A DNA stretch of 64,000 nt from Nitrosomonadales bacterium (lineage in GTDB: Bacteria > Pseudomonadota > Gammaproteobacteria > Burkholderiales > Gallionellaceae): contig JACQFX010000017.1 of the NCBI GenBank assembly GCA_016199835.1, positions 117,811 to 181,810 of the forward strand, in the 5' to 3' direction. The notes beneath the pieces are model-generated. The model saw nothing but the letters and a program-made list of their open reading frames with translations, did no database searches and was not told the origin of the DNA. Every line of letters starts with the position of its first letter. Position 1 is the first letter of the stretch. The translations under genes and the position numbers were made by a program. This document shows positions 13,301 to 20,832 of the stretch, piece by piece.

Positions 13301-13936
13301 GTTGCGTGAAAGTTTATCGAGGCGCGCGATAGCCAGGTTGGTTTCGAGAAACCAGTTGCCAGTGCGCGCAGCTTCTAAATTGTCATTGGTCAAAATCTCG
13401 AAGGGCAAGTGAAAGCGCCGATAGAGTTCGTCCTGCCACTGTTCGGCTAGACTGCCGGGGCAAACGATAAGGCAGCGCTGCAAATCGCCACGCGCGATAA
13501 GCTCCTTGATGAGCAGGCCAGCCATGATGGTTTTCCCGGCGCCGGGATCATCCGCAAGCAGAAAGCGCAGTGGCTGGCGCGGCAGCATGTGTTCGTAAAC
13601 TGCGGTGATCTGGTGCGGTAGCGGATCAACCACGGAGGTATGCACCGCGAGTACAGGGTCAAAGAGATGTGCAAGGCGAATGCGTTGCGCCTCGGAAACC
13701 AGACGGAAAAGTGCACCGTCGCCATCGAAGCTCCATGGCCTGCCAACTTCCGCCAACTCCAGGCGTGGTTCATCGTGGCGGTAAAGCAACTCGTTGGCGA
13801 CTTTGCCGGAGGCTGTTTTGTAGGTGAGTTCCAGCGCCTCCGAGCCAAACCATTGGACGCTGACGACCGCCACCAGTGCATCGGGGACGATGCCACGAAT
13901 GGCGGCATTGGGCTGTAGTTGTTCGAGTTTCAGCAT
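10355..13936 (-). CDS. SNF2-family helicase with C-terminal DUF3883 (helicase of an Hma-type defence operon)
   Basis: An 1193-residue superfamily 2 helicase. Walker A PGAGKT is at 131-136 and the DEAH box at 232-235; SATPHNGKE marks motif III. The second RecA lobe includes VLLATDAAGEGINL and QRFGRIHRIGQ. Near residues 1090-1170 the text LRFIEVKGR fits DUF3883, a PD-(D/E)XK-like domain with the EVK signature. The protein begins the run of defence genes and starts about 200 bp downstream of the RepB-like gene. In Hma and DISARM-like systems such helicases are proposed to translocate on invading DNA. Confidence 0.92.
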   Translation of the reverse strand: MLKLEQLQPNAAIRGIVPDALVAVVSVQWFGSEALELTYKTASGKVANELLYRHDEPRLELAEVGRPWSFDGDGALFRLVSEAQRIRLAHLFDPVLAVHTSVVDPLPHQITAVYEHMLPRQPLRFLLADDPGAGKTIMAGLLIKELIARGDLQRCLIVCPGSLAEQWQDELYRRFHLPFEILTNDNLEAARTGNWFLETNLAIARLDKLSRNEDVQLKLQAPDCRWDLVVCDEAHKMSATVFGGETKYTKRYRLGQLLSTLTRHFLLMSATPHNGKEADFQLFMALLDGDRFEGRYRDGVHTADVSDLMRRMVKESLLKFDGTPLFPQRIAYTVPYKLSEAEAYLYSIVTDYVREEFNRVEALENDKRAGTVGFALTILQRRLASSPEAIYQSLRRRRERLESRLRELEVLQRGGQAAPILAASLPAFDSEDVEDLEEAPDNEVEAAEEEILDQATAARSITELRIEIETLTGLEGHALAVRRSGTDTKWRELASLLGEIFTTAAIAHRVAEPAAPYGSGVIPPPNPSPHQKIVIFTEHRDTLNYLEQRITTLLGRKEAVVIIHGGIGREERLKVQESFKHDPEVQVLLATDAAGEGINLQRAHLMVNYDLPWNPNRLEQRFGRIHRIGQTEVCHLWNLVADDTREGDVYRKLLEKLELARQALGGQVFDVLGKLQFEGKSLRDLLIEAIRHGERPEVKAFLTTVLDTALDRDHLQSLLDERVLAHDAMDVSQVQRIREDMERADARRLQPHYIESFFHEAFKQLGGTAKQREARRYEITHVPAPVRNRDRLIGFGEPVLPRYERIAFEKSLVAPQGQPLAAFVCPGHPLLDAVIELTLERNRDLLKRGTVLVDERDSGTEPRVLFYLEHSIQDASLTNAGERRVVSKRMLYVEQDANGVTRHVHYAPYLDYRPLAAGEPSIDALLARPECQWINRELEQKAQGYAIANVVPEHLAEVRGRKLELIAKTEAAVKERLTKEITYWDHRAEQLKLQEQAGKANAKLNSGEARKRADLLQGRLQKRLEELKLEAQLSPLPPVVLGGLLVVPMGLIKAMTGDAGWTSTHPVDTQISAARARAIVMDIERSLGFDPTDREFDKLGYDIESRVPGTGKLRFIEVKGRISGAPTITVTRNEILYSLNKPDDFILAIVEFTGADSHRIHYLRQPFLREPDFGVTSVNYDFAELLARAEIPA

Positions 13937-14061
13937 TCAGCGTTTGATGATTTTTCGGCCATCATGATTTGTTCTTGTTTGTTGTGAAATTTACTTGAAG
14001 CTCCCTCATCCGAAATGTACTTTTTTCCCAACATAAGAGCAATGAGAAAAAAGGCCTAGAT

Positions 14062-14089
14062 ATTATGGGTACACGATCTTAGCGCGCAA
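14062..14089 (-). promoter_or_regulatory. Possible sigma70 promoter for the defence operon
   Basis: On the minus strand TTGCGC (14089-14084) is followed after 16 bp by CATAAT (14067-14062), about 125 bp upstream of the helicase start. The match is moderate and no other signal supports it. It lies in the only sizeable gap (13937-14145) between the RepB-like gene and the helicase gene. Confidence 0.3.
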
Positions 14090-14145
14090 GGTGAGGGGCA
14101 AACCTACTCGTTACAATTTTGACGAAAGCTCTATGTTATATGTCG

Positions 14146-15027
14146 CTACTGCTCCAACGATGTCGTCTCGACAATAACCTCGAACTGCTCCAGCACCTCC
14201 GGTCGCCGCTGCTTGATGAATCGGGCTACGGATTTGTTTTCCAGCAGTTTTGCTAGGTAACCACGCGCCAGCACCATATTGAGCACGTCCTGCCCGTAAG
14301 TCTGTTCCACCAGCTTGTATTGCCCCTGCACGTTGGCCATTTCCCGCTCCATGCGTGACATCTGCTCCTGGGTAACCCCGGCCCGTTTTTTCAGTTTCTT
14401 GCCATCTATCAGCATATCCGCCGATGTGGCCGCGAGCAGCGCATCGGCATAGCTCGTGGTCAGGTTGTTTGCGGAAATCATGAGTTCCACACATTCAACC
14501 TGCCGAATGGGTTTCATCTGCCGCAGCACTCGGGAGACGTTGGTGGTGAATTCACGATCCTTGAGTAATTCCGTGGCTTCCTCGCAGACGCCATCCAGTA
14601 GCGTGGCCTTTTTGTGGATCAAGCTGACATCAACGCCCAGCGCCACCGCCAAGCGGCTGGGCGAGACGCCGCGATCTATGGCGCGGCGTATCATGTAATG
14701 CTCCTGAATCGTCGAAATCCGGTTGATGCGGGTGTTGTATGTATAGCTCTCGTCGTCCTTGGCTATCAGGCAGGGCGCATCGGTATAGCCCAGCTCGCGC
14801 AACGCAATCAGGCGGATATGACCATCAAGCAACAGATGCTGACTGGAATCATCGCTTACGGGTGCAACCGAGAGAGGCTCGATCAAACCGATTTCAGTAA
14901 TTGAAGCGAGTATCTGCCGGTATTTTCTGGATGTCGCCAAGCCTTCAGGCGTTTTTCGCGAGGGCAGCAGATTGTCCAGAGCAACAGTCAGGGTCTCAGG
15001 AATAAATCCCAGCGCCACCTTGCTCAT
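14146..15027 (-). CDS. ParB-like protein with RepB plasmid-partition C-terminal domain
   Basis: A 293-residue protein with a ParB-type N-terminal domain in which LLLDGHIRLIALRELG replaces the usual GERRxRA box, and a later helix-turn-helix stretch (RLAVALGVDVSLIHKKATLL). The C-terminal half fits the RepB partition domain family. Its start overlaps the end of the next ParB-like gene by 4 bp (ATGA), so both are coupled to the serine recombinase upstream. No ParA ATPase is present, so this is unlikely to be an ordinary partition locus. A role in regulating or guiding the recombinase is inference. Confidence 0.82.
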   Translation of the reverse strand: MSKVALGFIPETLTVALDNLLPSRKTPEGLATSRKYRQILASITEIGLIEPLSVAPVSDDSSQHLLLDGHIRLIALRELGYTDAPCLIAKDDESYTYNTRINRISTIQEHYMIRRAIDRGVSPSRLAVALGVDVSLIHKKATLLDGVCEEATELLKDREFTTNVSRVLRQMKPIRQVECVELMISANNLTTSYADALLAATSADMLIDGKKLKKRAGVTQEQMSRMEREMANVQGQYKLVEQTYGQDVLNMVLARGYLAKLLENKSVARFIKQRRPEVLEQFEVIVETTSLEQ

Positions 15028-15923
15028 GACAAACTCCCGCTGCTCCAGACCCGCTCGGAGAGATATTTCGGCAGCGTGTCGAGTCCTTCCGCGCGCAGAA
15101 GATTCACGAAATTTTCGTCCGCCAGCAATTGGCGCAGCGCGCCGATGACGAATAGCAGGCGTTGCTGGACAAATTCAGCTTTCTTTACCATCAGCTTTTG
15201 GCGCTCTACTTCGCGCTGATAGGTACGCACCAAGCCGGAAGTTGATGTGTCTGCTTGTTTGCGCGGTGCCGCCTTCGAGACGGTTCGCCCCAAGGTCTGT
15301 CGTTTCTCGATGATGCGCCGCACTTCCATCAACTGTTTGCCGCGCAGCTTGCCGGATTCATAGGCGTCCTGCAGCCCGGACTGCAAGGCTTTGTCGTCGT
15401 CGCCCGCGCCGACAATGGTGAGTGCTGCGTTGAGCGGGATGTGACCTTTGCCAACCGCAACCAGCAGCCGTTCCTCGCCTTGCTCAAGGAGAGTGAGGAT
15501 GCCCTGCACGTATTGCATGGTCAGCCCGGTCTTGGCGGCGATGTTCTTAGGGGTGTAGCCCTTGTCCTTGAGCTGCCCGATGCCAGCCAGAATCTCCAGC
15601 GGGCGGCTCTGGCGTCGCGCAATGTTTTCCGCGAGGCTCATGAGAAAAGCATCTTCGTCGCTGACATCAATTACCAGCGCTGGAATTTCGGTTTCGCCAA
15701 GGGTGCGAAATGCCGTCAACCGCCCCTCGCCACAAACCAGCAGATAGCGTTTGCCATGCTCGGTATCGCGCGGCGTGACCGAAATCGGTTTTTTCAATCC
15801 CAGCGCCTTGATGTTGCCCACGATCTCGCCGAACACTTTGGCATTTCGTTCTCGCGGGTTGAGGACATCAATCTGATCTACCGGAATCATGCGTATCTCG
15901 CTGGTCGTGTGCCTGGCTGTCAT
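15024..15923 (-). CDS. ParB-like partition protein associated with a serine recombinase
   Basis: A 299-residue protein. The CTP-binding ParB motifs are recognisable: GEGRLTAFRTLG (GERRxRA-like) and LAENIARRQ (ENxxR-like). An HTH segment follows around KNIAAKTGLTMQYVQGIL. ParB proteins of this class are CTP-dependent DNA clamps. The gene starts 4 bp before the end of the recombinase gene (ATGA overlap) and in turn overlaps the RepB-like gene. Two different ParB-like proteins in tandem without ParA is unusual. Confidence 0.85.
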   Translation of the reverse strand: MTARHTTSEIRMIPVDQIDVLNPRERNAKVFGEIVGNIKALGLKKPISVTPRDTEHGKRYLLVCGEGRLTAFRTLGETEIPALVIDVSDEDAFLMSLAENIARRQSRPLEILAGIGQLKDKGYTPKNIAAKTGLTMQYVQGILTLLEQGEERLLVAVGKGHIPLNAALTIVGAGDDDKALQSGLQDAYESGKLRGKQLMEVRRIIEKRQTLGRTVSKAAPRKQADTSTSGLVRTYQREVERQKLMVKKAEFVQQRLLFVIGALRQLLADENFVNLLRAEGLDTLPKYLSERVWSSGSLS

Positions 15924-17485
15924 GCTGCCCTCCGTAGTCGTGTGCGCGCTGCCATGTTGTAAAGGTAATCGAGGGAATCAAAACGGTAGCTCTCGAATTC
16001 GATAGCGTTCTGTTCAGCCAGGCTGATGCGAGGCAACCAAAAATCGAGCCGGGGCAGCAGGTAGTAATCCAGCGCCGCTTGATTGGTATGGTCGAGGCGC
16101 ACGGCGACTGTGATGTCGGGACACAGGCTGGTGTCGAATCGCACCTTCCAGCGGTGACTGCCACTGTCATGAGTGTTGCAACGGGCAAGCACCAAAGAGA
16201 CGCTGAATTCCCCATTGACGCGCAGGATGTCGGTGGCCGGATCGCGCATGACCGAGCCGCCGATGGCAGCAATCCTGGCCTCGGTTTGGGCGACAATTTC
16301 CGGGTGCATCTGGCGCAAGAAGTGATTGACCTCCAGATAGCGATAGTCGCGGTCAGGTGTAAAACCAACCATATGGTAGGCTCTGATCAAATTGCCAAAG
16401 CGGTTGGAATAGACAGCAGCCGACGGCATCCCCTCGGCTTCATTGATGATCAGGCCGGAAAGAATTCCCTTGCTTTGATAGAGCTGGCGCAAGCGTTCGA
16501 TCAAGTTCTCGTCGGTGTAGCGATGTGTCCGGGCGCGAATGATGCCCTGAGCGGTATAAAAAACCTCGGGCGGAACGATAGGCTCGAAAGCACCTTCCTT
16601 CTTGATCCACATGTCCGGAGTGTTCTCCACCCGGACTTTCTTGAGCTTGAAGGAGGTGCGGTTGAAAATGTTGTTGCCGATATATTTCTCGTTGGTCAGC
16701 AACTCGTGGACGGTGGCGCGCGTCCACTCCCGGTCAAGATCGGTACGCACATTCATGTCGTTCAGCCGAATGGCAATGGCCGATTCAACCAGCCCCTCGT
16801 CAATAAACCAGCGATAGATCAAGTTGACGATCCTGACTTCCTCCTCGGGGCCGGGCATCAGAATGACGCGATCTGTTTGCAGACTTTTGTGTTCACCGCG
16901 AGTCAGTTCGCTTTTGATCGAGCCATGCTGGTCGAGGAGGACGCGGCGCAAGCCGTAGCCCGCTGGGCCACCCTGGCGGTAGCCCAGCTCAATCAGCCGA
17001 CACTGACCGGCAAAAACTTTCGCCGATAACTCACGGCTGTATTCTCCAGCCATTGCCCGTTTGACGCCTTTGACGATGGTGGAGACGGGCGAGCCGTCGT
17101 TCTCAAACTGCTCGGCGCAGTAAGTAACCTGGATGCCAGCACGGCGGCAGATATACTCGTAATAGGCGCTCTCGTCGGCATCCTGAAATCGCCCCCAGCG
17201 GCTGACATCGTAGACCAGAATGATCTGGAAATCGGCAACTCCTGTCTCAACGTCCTTGATCAACTGCTGCAAGGAGGCACGTCCTTCGATACTCAGTCCG
17301 CTCTTGCCCGCGTCGGCATAGGTCTTGACGATTTCGATACCGCGCCGGGCGGCATATTCACGAATCTTGTCGGCCTGATTCTCAGTGGAGTATTGCTGGT
17401 GCTCGGTGGACATGCGTACATATTCGGCTGCACGGAATATGGTTGCCTGCGATGGTGCGCCGTCATTTGTTTCGTCGTTATCCAT
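15920..17485 (-). CDS. Large serine recombinase (resolvase/invertase family)
   Basis: A 521-residue protein with the resolvase catalytic domain at residues 15-165. The nucleophile is S26 in YVRMSTEHQ, and the SRWGRF segment carries the catalytic arginines. A recombinase domain follows (YGLRR to about residue 270). Length and domain order fit large serine integrases, although no coiled-coil zinc ribbon with paired cysteines is evident. It is the first gene of a coupled recombinase-ParB-RepB operon. It could integrate or invert DNA; the target site is not visible. Confidence 0.9.
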   Translation of the reverse strand: MDNDETNDGAPSQATIFRAAEYVRMSTEHQQYSTENQADKIREYAARRGIEIVKTYADAGKSGLSIEGRASLQQLIKDVETGVADFQIILVYDVSRWGRFQDADESAYYEYICRRAGIQVTYCAEQFENDGSPVSTIVKGVKRAMAGEYSRELSAKVFAGQCRLIELGYRQGGPAGYGLRRVLLDQHGSIKSELTRGEHKSLQTDRVILMPGPEEEVRIVNLIYRWFIDEGLVESAIAIRLNDMNVRTDLDREWTRATVHELLTNEKYIGNNIFNRTSFKLKKVRVENTPDMWIKKEGAFEPIVPPEVFYTAQGIIRARTHRYTDENLIERLRQLYQSKGILSGLIINEAEGMPSAAVYSNRFGNLIRAYHMVGFTPDRDYRYLEVNHFLRQMHPEIVAQTEARIAAIGGSVMRDPATDILRVNGEFSVSLVLARCNTHDSGSHRWKVRFDTSLCPDITVAVRLDHTNQAALDYYLLPRLDFWLPRISLAEQNAIEFESYRFDSLDYLYNMAARTRLRRAA

Positions 17486-17660
17486 ACTGCGGAGCCGTCC
17501 CTTTGAATTAAATTCCCGGCTCCCGGCTTCACGGATGCGTCACGCACCTCGCATATATTAAAGGAATGGAGCGGGGCAACGATGTGGTCGTGTCGAGAGC
17601 ATTTCGCGCGAGACGTTAGCAGCGGAAATCATCACGGTCTATAGCATCTACTCTTTGCAA

Positions 17661-18113
17661 TCAGTCCGTTTTGTTTCCTGGCTGATCGCTACCGCATGAA
17701 ATCAAATTGATTTCTACTATCCACACATCCATCTTTGCAATTTTTGACGCGTCAACGGGTGTAAGCCGGTAAATGCCAGACGGCACAAGGCTTTCCGGTC
17801 TTGACACGTCCATCTTTGCAATCGGCGTGTCGCGGCGCTTTGCGTTGCGGATTTTTTGCTGTGCGCGATTGCGTTCAACATAGTCAGGATTTTTAGCTCG
17901 GTAGTTGCGCGAGTAATTTGGGTTCTGCTCGGCCCATGATTTTGCATGCCCCTTCTGCCCGGCCTTGTAGGTGGGATCTGTTTGACGTTTAGCCTGCTGC
18001 CAGCACCGTTTGCGCTCGCGCTGGCACGCGGGCCATGAGCAGATTTTCTGATGCTGGACTTGTGGGCGCGGCACGAACTGTCTGCCGCAAATTGGACACC
18101 GTCTGCTTGCCAT
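17661..18113 (-). CDS. Zinc-ribbon protein with repeated IAKMDV motif, recombinase-associated
   Basis: Start chosen at 18113 because a perfect AGGAGG lies just upstream (18118-18123); this gives 150 residues. The N-terminus MASRRCPICGRQFVP, with C-S-W-P-A-C further on, forms a CxxC...C...C zinc ribbon. A basic middle with spaced NPNY/NPDY repeats follows, and then two copies of IAKMDV about 28 residues apart. Many basic residues suggest nucleic-acid binding. It lies 175 bp upstream of the serine recombinase on the same strand. I know of uncharacterised proteins with this zinc-ribbon plus AKMD layout, but no function. Confidence 0.65.
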   Translation of the reverse strand: MASRRCPICGRQFVPRPQVQHQKICSWPACQRERKRCWQQAKRQTDPTYKAGQKGHAKSWAEQNPNYSRNYRAKNPDYVERNRAQQKIRNAKRRDTPIAKMDVSRPESLVPSGIYRLTPVDASKIAKMDVWIVEINLISCGSDQPGNKTD

Positions 18114-18565
18114 GAAACCTCCTGACATGGCGTGCCAACGATGTCTGCGAAGGTGATCCGGTGAATCAGTACCTCACTGATGCCCTGCCGGATACCTCCA
18201 GTGATTCAGGGGCGTGAAATGGAACTCGATTTCAGAGTTTGAGCACCGGCACGATAACGCCAGAGACGCCGCATTTCAAAACTGAACCTCTCCCTCATGA
18301 ATGGCACGCCGTTTTGCGTGTCTCCCGGCCACTTTTGTTTGATGGCCGCTTCGTAATTCCGAAATACGTCTTTTTTGGTCACATTTCAGCGCCAACATCG
18401 CTCGCTCCACGCCTACCATCCCGTTCGCATCCGCACCCACCTCATATTGACGTGGGCTCCTAGCTGGGGAATTTAAATAAACAGCATTCAATGGTACCGC
18501 CCCTCTGAACAGAGACGGGCATATGCAGAAGAGCCGGAAGCCAAGCCTGGAGCGAGTTTCCGACA

Positions 18566-18599
18566 TACCGGTGGCGCGTGAAATCGCGTGACACCGGTA
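18566..18599. repeat. 34-bp palindrome upstream of the tyrosine recombinase
   Basis: Perfect 8-bp arms taccggtg (18566-18573) and caccggta (18592-18599) enclose an inner CGCG-tgaaat-CGCG pair. It could be a recombinase or regulator binding site; no direct evidence. Confidence 0.5.
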
Positions 18600-18856
18600 A
18601 AAACGATCCCGTTGTCGCCCGTGGATGGGCCTGCGGCTGACTCACATTCGGTGAGTTGGCCTGCCCCGACCGGCAGCCCGTAGGACGACGACGCTGGATG
18701 AAGAATTGCGCTGGCTACTCTATGGCCCGCGCCCTCCCATGGCCTGCCTGCACGGCATCCGCGCCCGCAGCGCGTGAACCAACACTCACCACTAGATTTC
18801 GGTCTTTCCGGTGGGCCAAGGATTTTCTTATGGCAGTCGTTATGGCTGTTTGCATT

Positions 18857-18900
18857 GTAGGGCGGGCTTTGCCCGCCGCGTCGGGCGCAGCCCGACCTAC
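18857..18900. repeat. REP-like double palindrome (GTAGGGCGGGC / GCCCGACCTAC type)
   Basis: Two GC-rich hairpins, gggcgggctttgcccgcc and tcgggcgcagcccga, are bounded by gtag and ctac. The same element recurs at 33731-33782 and in single-hairpin form at 42426-42449 and 56765-56788. It is the only copy seen inside the accessory island. Confidence 0.85.
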
Positions 18901-18910
18901 AGCTAAATTC

Positions 18911-18935
18911 CGTTCGCCCTGAGCTTGTCGAAGGG
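18911..18935. repeat. Dispersed repeat, CTGAGCTTGTCGAAGG type
   Basis: This short sequence belongs to a widely dispersed repeat family of proteobacterial genomes (core ctgagcttgtcgaag). A diverged relative lies in the linker of uvrD at 62658-62680. Confidence 0.55.
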
Positions 18936-19039
18936 TCTGGTTACAGGCCTGTGGCTCGACCGGTGCACCACGAGCGGTTAAGTGAAGAGCATTGCGTTTT
19001 ATCCGTTTCAACCACACCAACTCAACAAGGAGATATTTT

Positions 19040-19984
19040 ATGGGAACCCGCAACTTTGATCTCGGCGCCCGAGACATGAAAGCCGCCGGCCGCATTGCCC
19101 TCGAAGAAGGCATGCGCTCGTTCGCCAGCATAGACACCATGTCCGACCGCTGGAACCTCTTCGTGGACTACATCCGCGAGCATCACGCCATCGGGCGCAT
19201 GGAAATGGTTTCACCGGACGTGGTTATCGAATACGGCTCATGGCTGGCCGACCGGGTGGACGAAGATGAGCTTGAAGCCTCCACCGCACAGAACTACGTG
19301 AGCGCAGTCAACCGGGTATTGGAAATTGCGCGCGGCGACCGGCATGTGGTCGTGTCGCCCACCCGCGATTGCGGAATTCCGCTGCGCAGCGGTATAGCCC
19401 TGGATAGACAGTTCGTCACCACCACGGATCATTTCAACTGGCTGGGCTGTTTCGATGAACCGGCCCGCATCATGATCCGGCTGCAACGGGCGTTCGGCAT
19501 GCGTTTCGAGGAATCGGCCAAGTTTGATGCGCGCAGCGTGGATGATTACACCAAGATCAAGGTGCTGCCCATCGTCAACGGCACCAAGGGCGGGCGTACG
19601 CGCGAAGTGCCGATGTGCATGAGCGCACAGTTTGAAACCCTGCATGCGGCGCAACGCTACCAGCGCAGCGGACGTTCCCTCATCCCGGAAGAAATGACCT
19701 ACGCGGAATTCCGCCGCCAGTGCTACCGCATCGCCAACGGGAACGGCATCCGCTTTCACCGGCAGCGGCATACCTACGCCTACCTGCGCTACAAGCGCGT
19801 GCTGGGCGCGGAATGCCCGGTCATGGCAGGCGTTGCACATGGCCAGCCGCATATCGAATGGCTGGCGCGCCAGTTGAAAACTTCCGAAGCCGAGGCGAAA
19901 GAGCGGGATCAGAAAGTCCGCGCGCAGATCGCGCAGGAGCTCGGCCACGGTCGCGTCGAAGTGACCAATGCCTACCTTGGCTGA
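19040..19984 (+). CDS. Tyrosine recombinase / integrase-domain protein
   Basis: The ATG at 19040 is preceded by AAGGAGA at 19028-19034, so the protein is 314 residues; an earlier in-frame start lacks such a site. The tyrosine-recombinase residues are visible in order: the Arg in GMRFEES, Lys in TKGGRTREVP, RFHRQRHTYAYLR with the HxxR box, LGHGR, and the nucleophile Tyr in TNAYLG at the very end. A SAM-like core-binding domain occupies the N-terminal third. It resembles the Integrase_1 group of proteobacterial mobile elements. Its substrate sites are unknown. Confidence 0.87.
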   Translation: MGTRNFDLGARDMKAAGRIALEEGMRSFASIDTMSDRWNLFVDYIREHHAIGRMEMVSPDVVIEYGSWLADRVDEDELEASTAQNYVSAVNRVLEIARGDRHVVVSPTRDCGIPLRSGIALDRQFVTTTDHFNWLGCFDEPARIMIRLQRAFGMRFEESAKFDARSVDDYTKIKVLPIVNGTKGGRTREVPMCMSAQFETLHAAQRYQRSGRSLIPEEMTYAEFRRQCYRIANGNGIRFHRQRHTYAYLRYKRVLGAECPVMAGVAHGQPHIEWLARQLKTSEAEAKERDQKVRAQIAQELGHGRVEVTNAYLG

Positions 19985-20261
19985 GCAGGTTCGGCGCCGG
20001 GCGCATGTGTATGTCGCGCACGGCGGAAAAACTAACCGGCGGCAGCAGGTGGATCGGCTGGTGATTATGGTCAGTTGGATGCAGGCGGAATTCCGACTGA
20101 CCGGCATCGAGCAGATCGGCAAGCGGCAGGTGATCGCATTCTGGAAGGCTCATCGGGATATGGCACCGGCGACGGCTTATGCTTATTGGCTGGCGGTTAA
20201 GGTTTTGTGGGGGTGGCTGGGGAGGGTGGGGGTGCCGCCGATGCCGCGTTCGGCGGCATGA
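19968..20261 (+). CDS. Small core-binding-domain-like protein next to the tyrosine recombinase
   Basis: A 97-residue frame overlapping the recombinase end by 17 bp. The sequence (AYAYWLAVKVLWGWLG near the end, KRQVIAFWKAH in the middle) resembles the SAM-like N-terminal domain of tyrosine recombinases without a catalytic part. It may be an accessory factor or a relic of a second recombinase. No membrane segment or signal is seen. Confidence 0.5.
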   Translation: MPTLAEQVRRRAHVYVAHGGKTNRRQQVDRLVIMVSWMQAEFRLTGIEQIGKRQVIAFWKAHRDMAPATAYAYWLAVKVLWGWLGRVGVPPMPRSAA

Positions 20262-20349
20262 GAAACTGCCTTTCTTGTCACTGCAAAGATCATGGTTTGT
20301 GAAGCGTTAAAACTCCGTTAAACTGCGGGCTAATGGGAGAGGCAGGGCT

Positions 20350-20832
20350 ATGACAATCTACACAATCGGCTATGAAGGCATTGATATTCAGCAATTCTTC
20401 ATGCTACTCAAGGAACACGGCATCGAAACCGTAGTTGACGTGCGTGAGTTGCCGCTTTCGCGCAAGCCGGGCTTTTCAAAGAAAATACTGGCTGCCGCCC
20501 TCAACCTGAGCGGAATGGAATATACCCATCTGGCAGATCTCGGCTGCCCGAAGCCGATTCGTGACCGTTATCGCGCTGATGCTGACTGGCAGCGTTACAA
20601 AGTGGGATTTTTGAAATACCTCAAAACGCAAAAAGATGCCATCGAAGAGTTGGCGACACTGGCAACTTCTTCAAACTGCGCGCTGCTTTGCTTCGAGGCT
20701 GATTTCAACTATTGCCATCGCTCGATGGTGGCCGATGCGGTCAAGCAGCAGAGCGGAATGCGCGTATCTCACATCCGTGTTGACGAGGTCAGAACAAAGG
20801 CACCTGCGGATTTTGGATTGGCTTTTGCATAG
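20350..20832 (+). CDS. DUF488 family protein
   Basis: A 160-residue protein beginning MTIYTIGYEGIDIQQF, with VVDVRELPLSRKPGFSK and the C-terminal CFEADFNYCHRSMVAD block typical of DUF488. A GAGAGG ribosome site lies upstream at about 20337. DUF488 proteins are uncharacterised and often sit in accessory regions. It converges with the gene at 20789-21619 and the two coding ends overlap by 44 bp. It is the only plus-strand gene beside the SIR2-HerA cluster. Biochemical function is unknown. Confidence 0.82.
   Translation: MTIYTIGYEGIDIQQFFMLLKEHGIETVVDVRELPLSRKPGFSKKILAAALNLSGMEYTHLADLGCPKPIRDRYRADADWQRYKVGFLKYLKTQKDAIEELATLATSSNCALLCFEADFNYCHRSMVADAVKQQSGMRVSHIRVDEVRTKAPADFGLAFA

Larger units (their letters stand above)
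18114..19039. other. Gene-poor 0.9-kb stretch upstream of a tyrosine recombinase
   Basis: No convincing complete gene is seen. It contains the palindrome 18566-18599, a small hairpin at about 18640-18656 and two dispersed-repeat elements at 18857-18935. One open frame without ATG, about 18661-18777, reads like the end of a real protein (TLDEELRWLLYG, ending at TGA 18775-18777) and may be a gene relic. Recombination sites for the neighbouring recombinases could lie here. Confidence 0.5.

Noticed and set aside
10355..13936. DISARM system
   Set aside because: The helicase and methylase suggest it, but no DrmB (DUF1998) or phospholipase-like DrmC is present; DUF499 and DUF1156 fit the Hma type.
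14146..15923. Ordinary plasmid partition locus
   Set aside because: No ParA ATPase is present and the genes are coupled to a serine recombinase.
18239..18566. Overlapping 74- and 96-codon frames on both strands
   Set aside because: Neither resembles a protein and they contradict each other.
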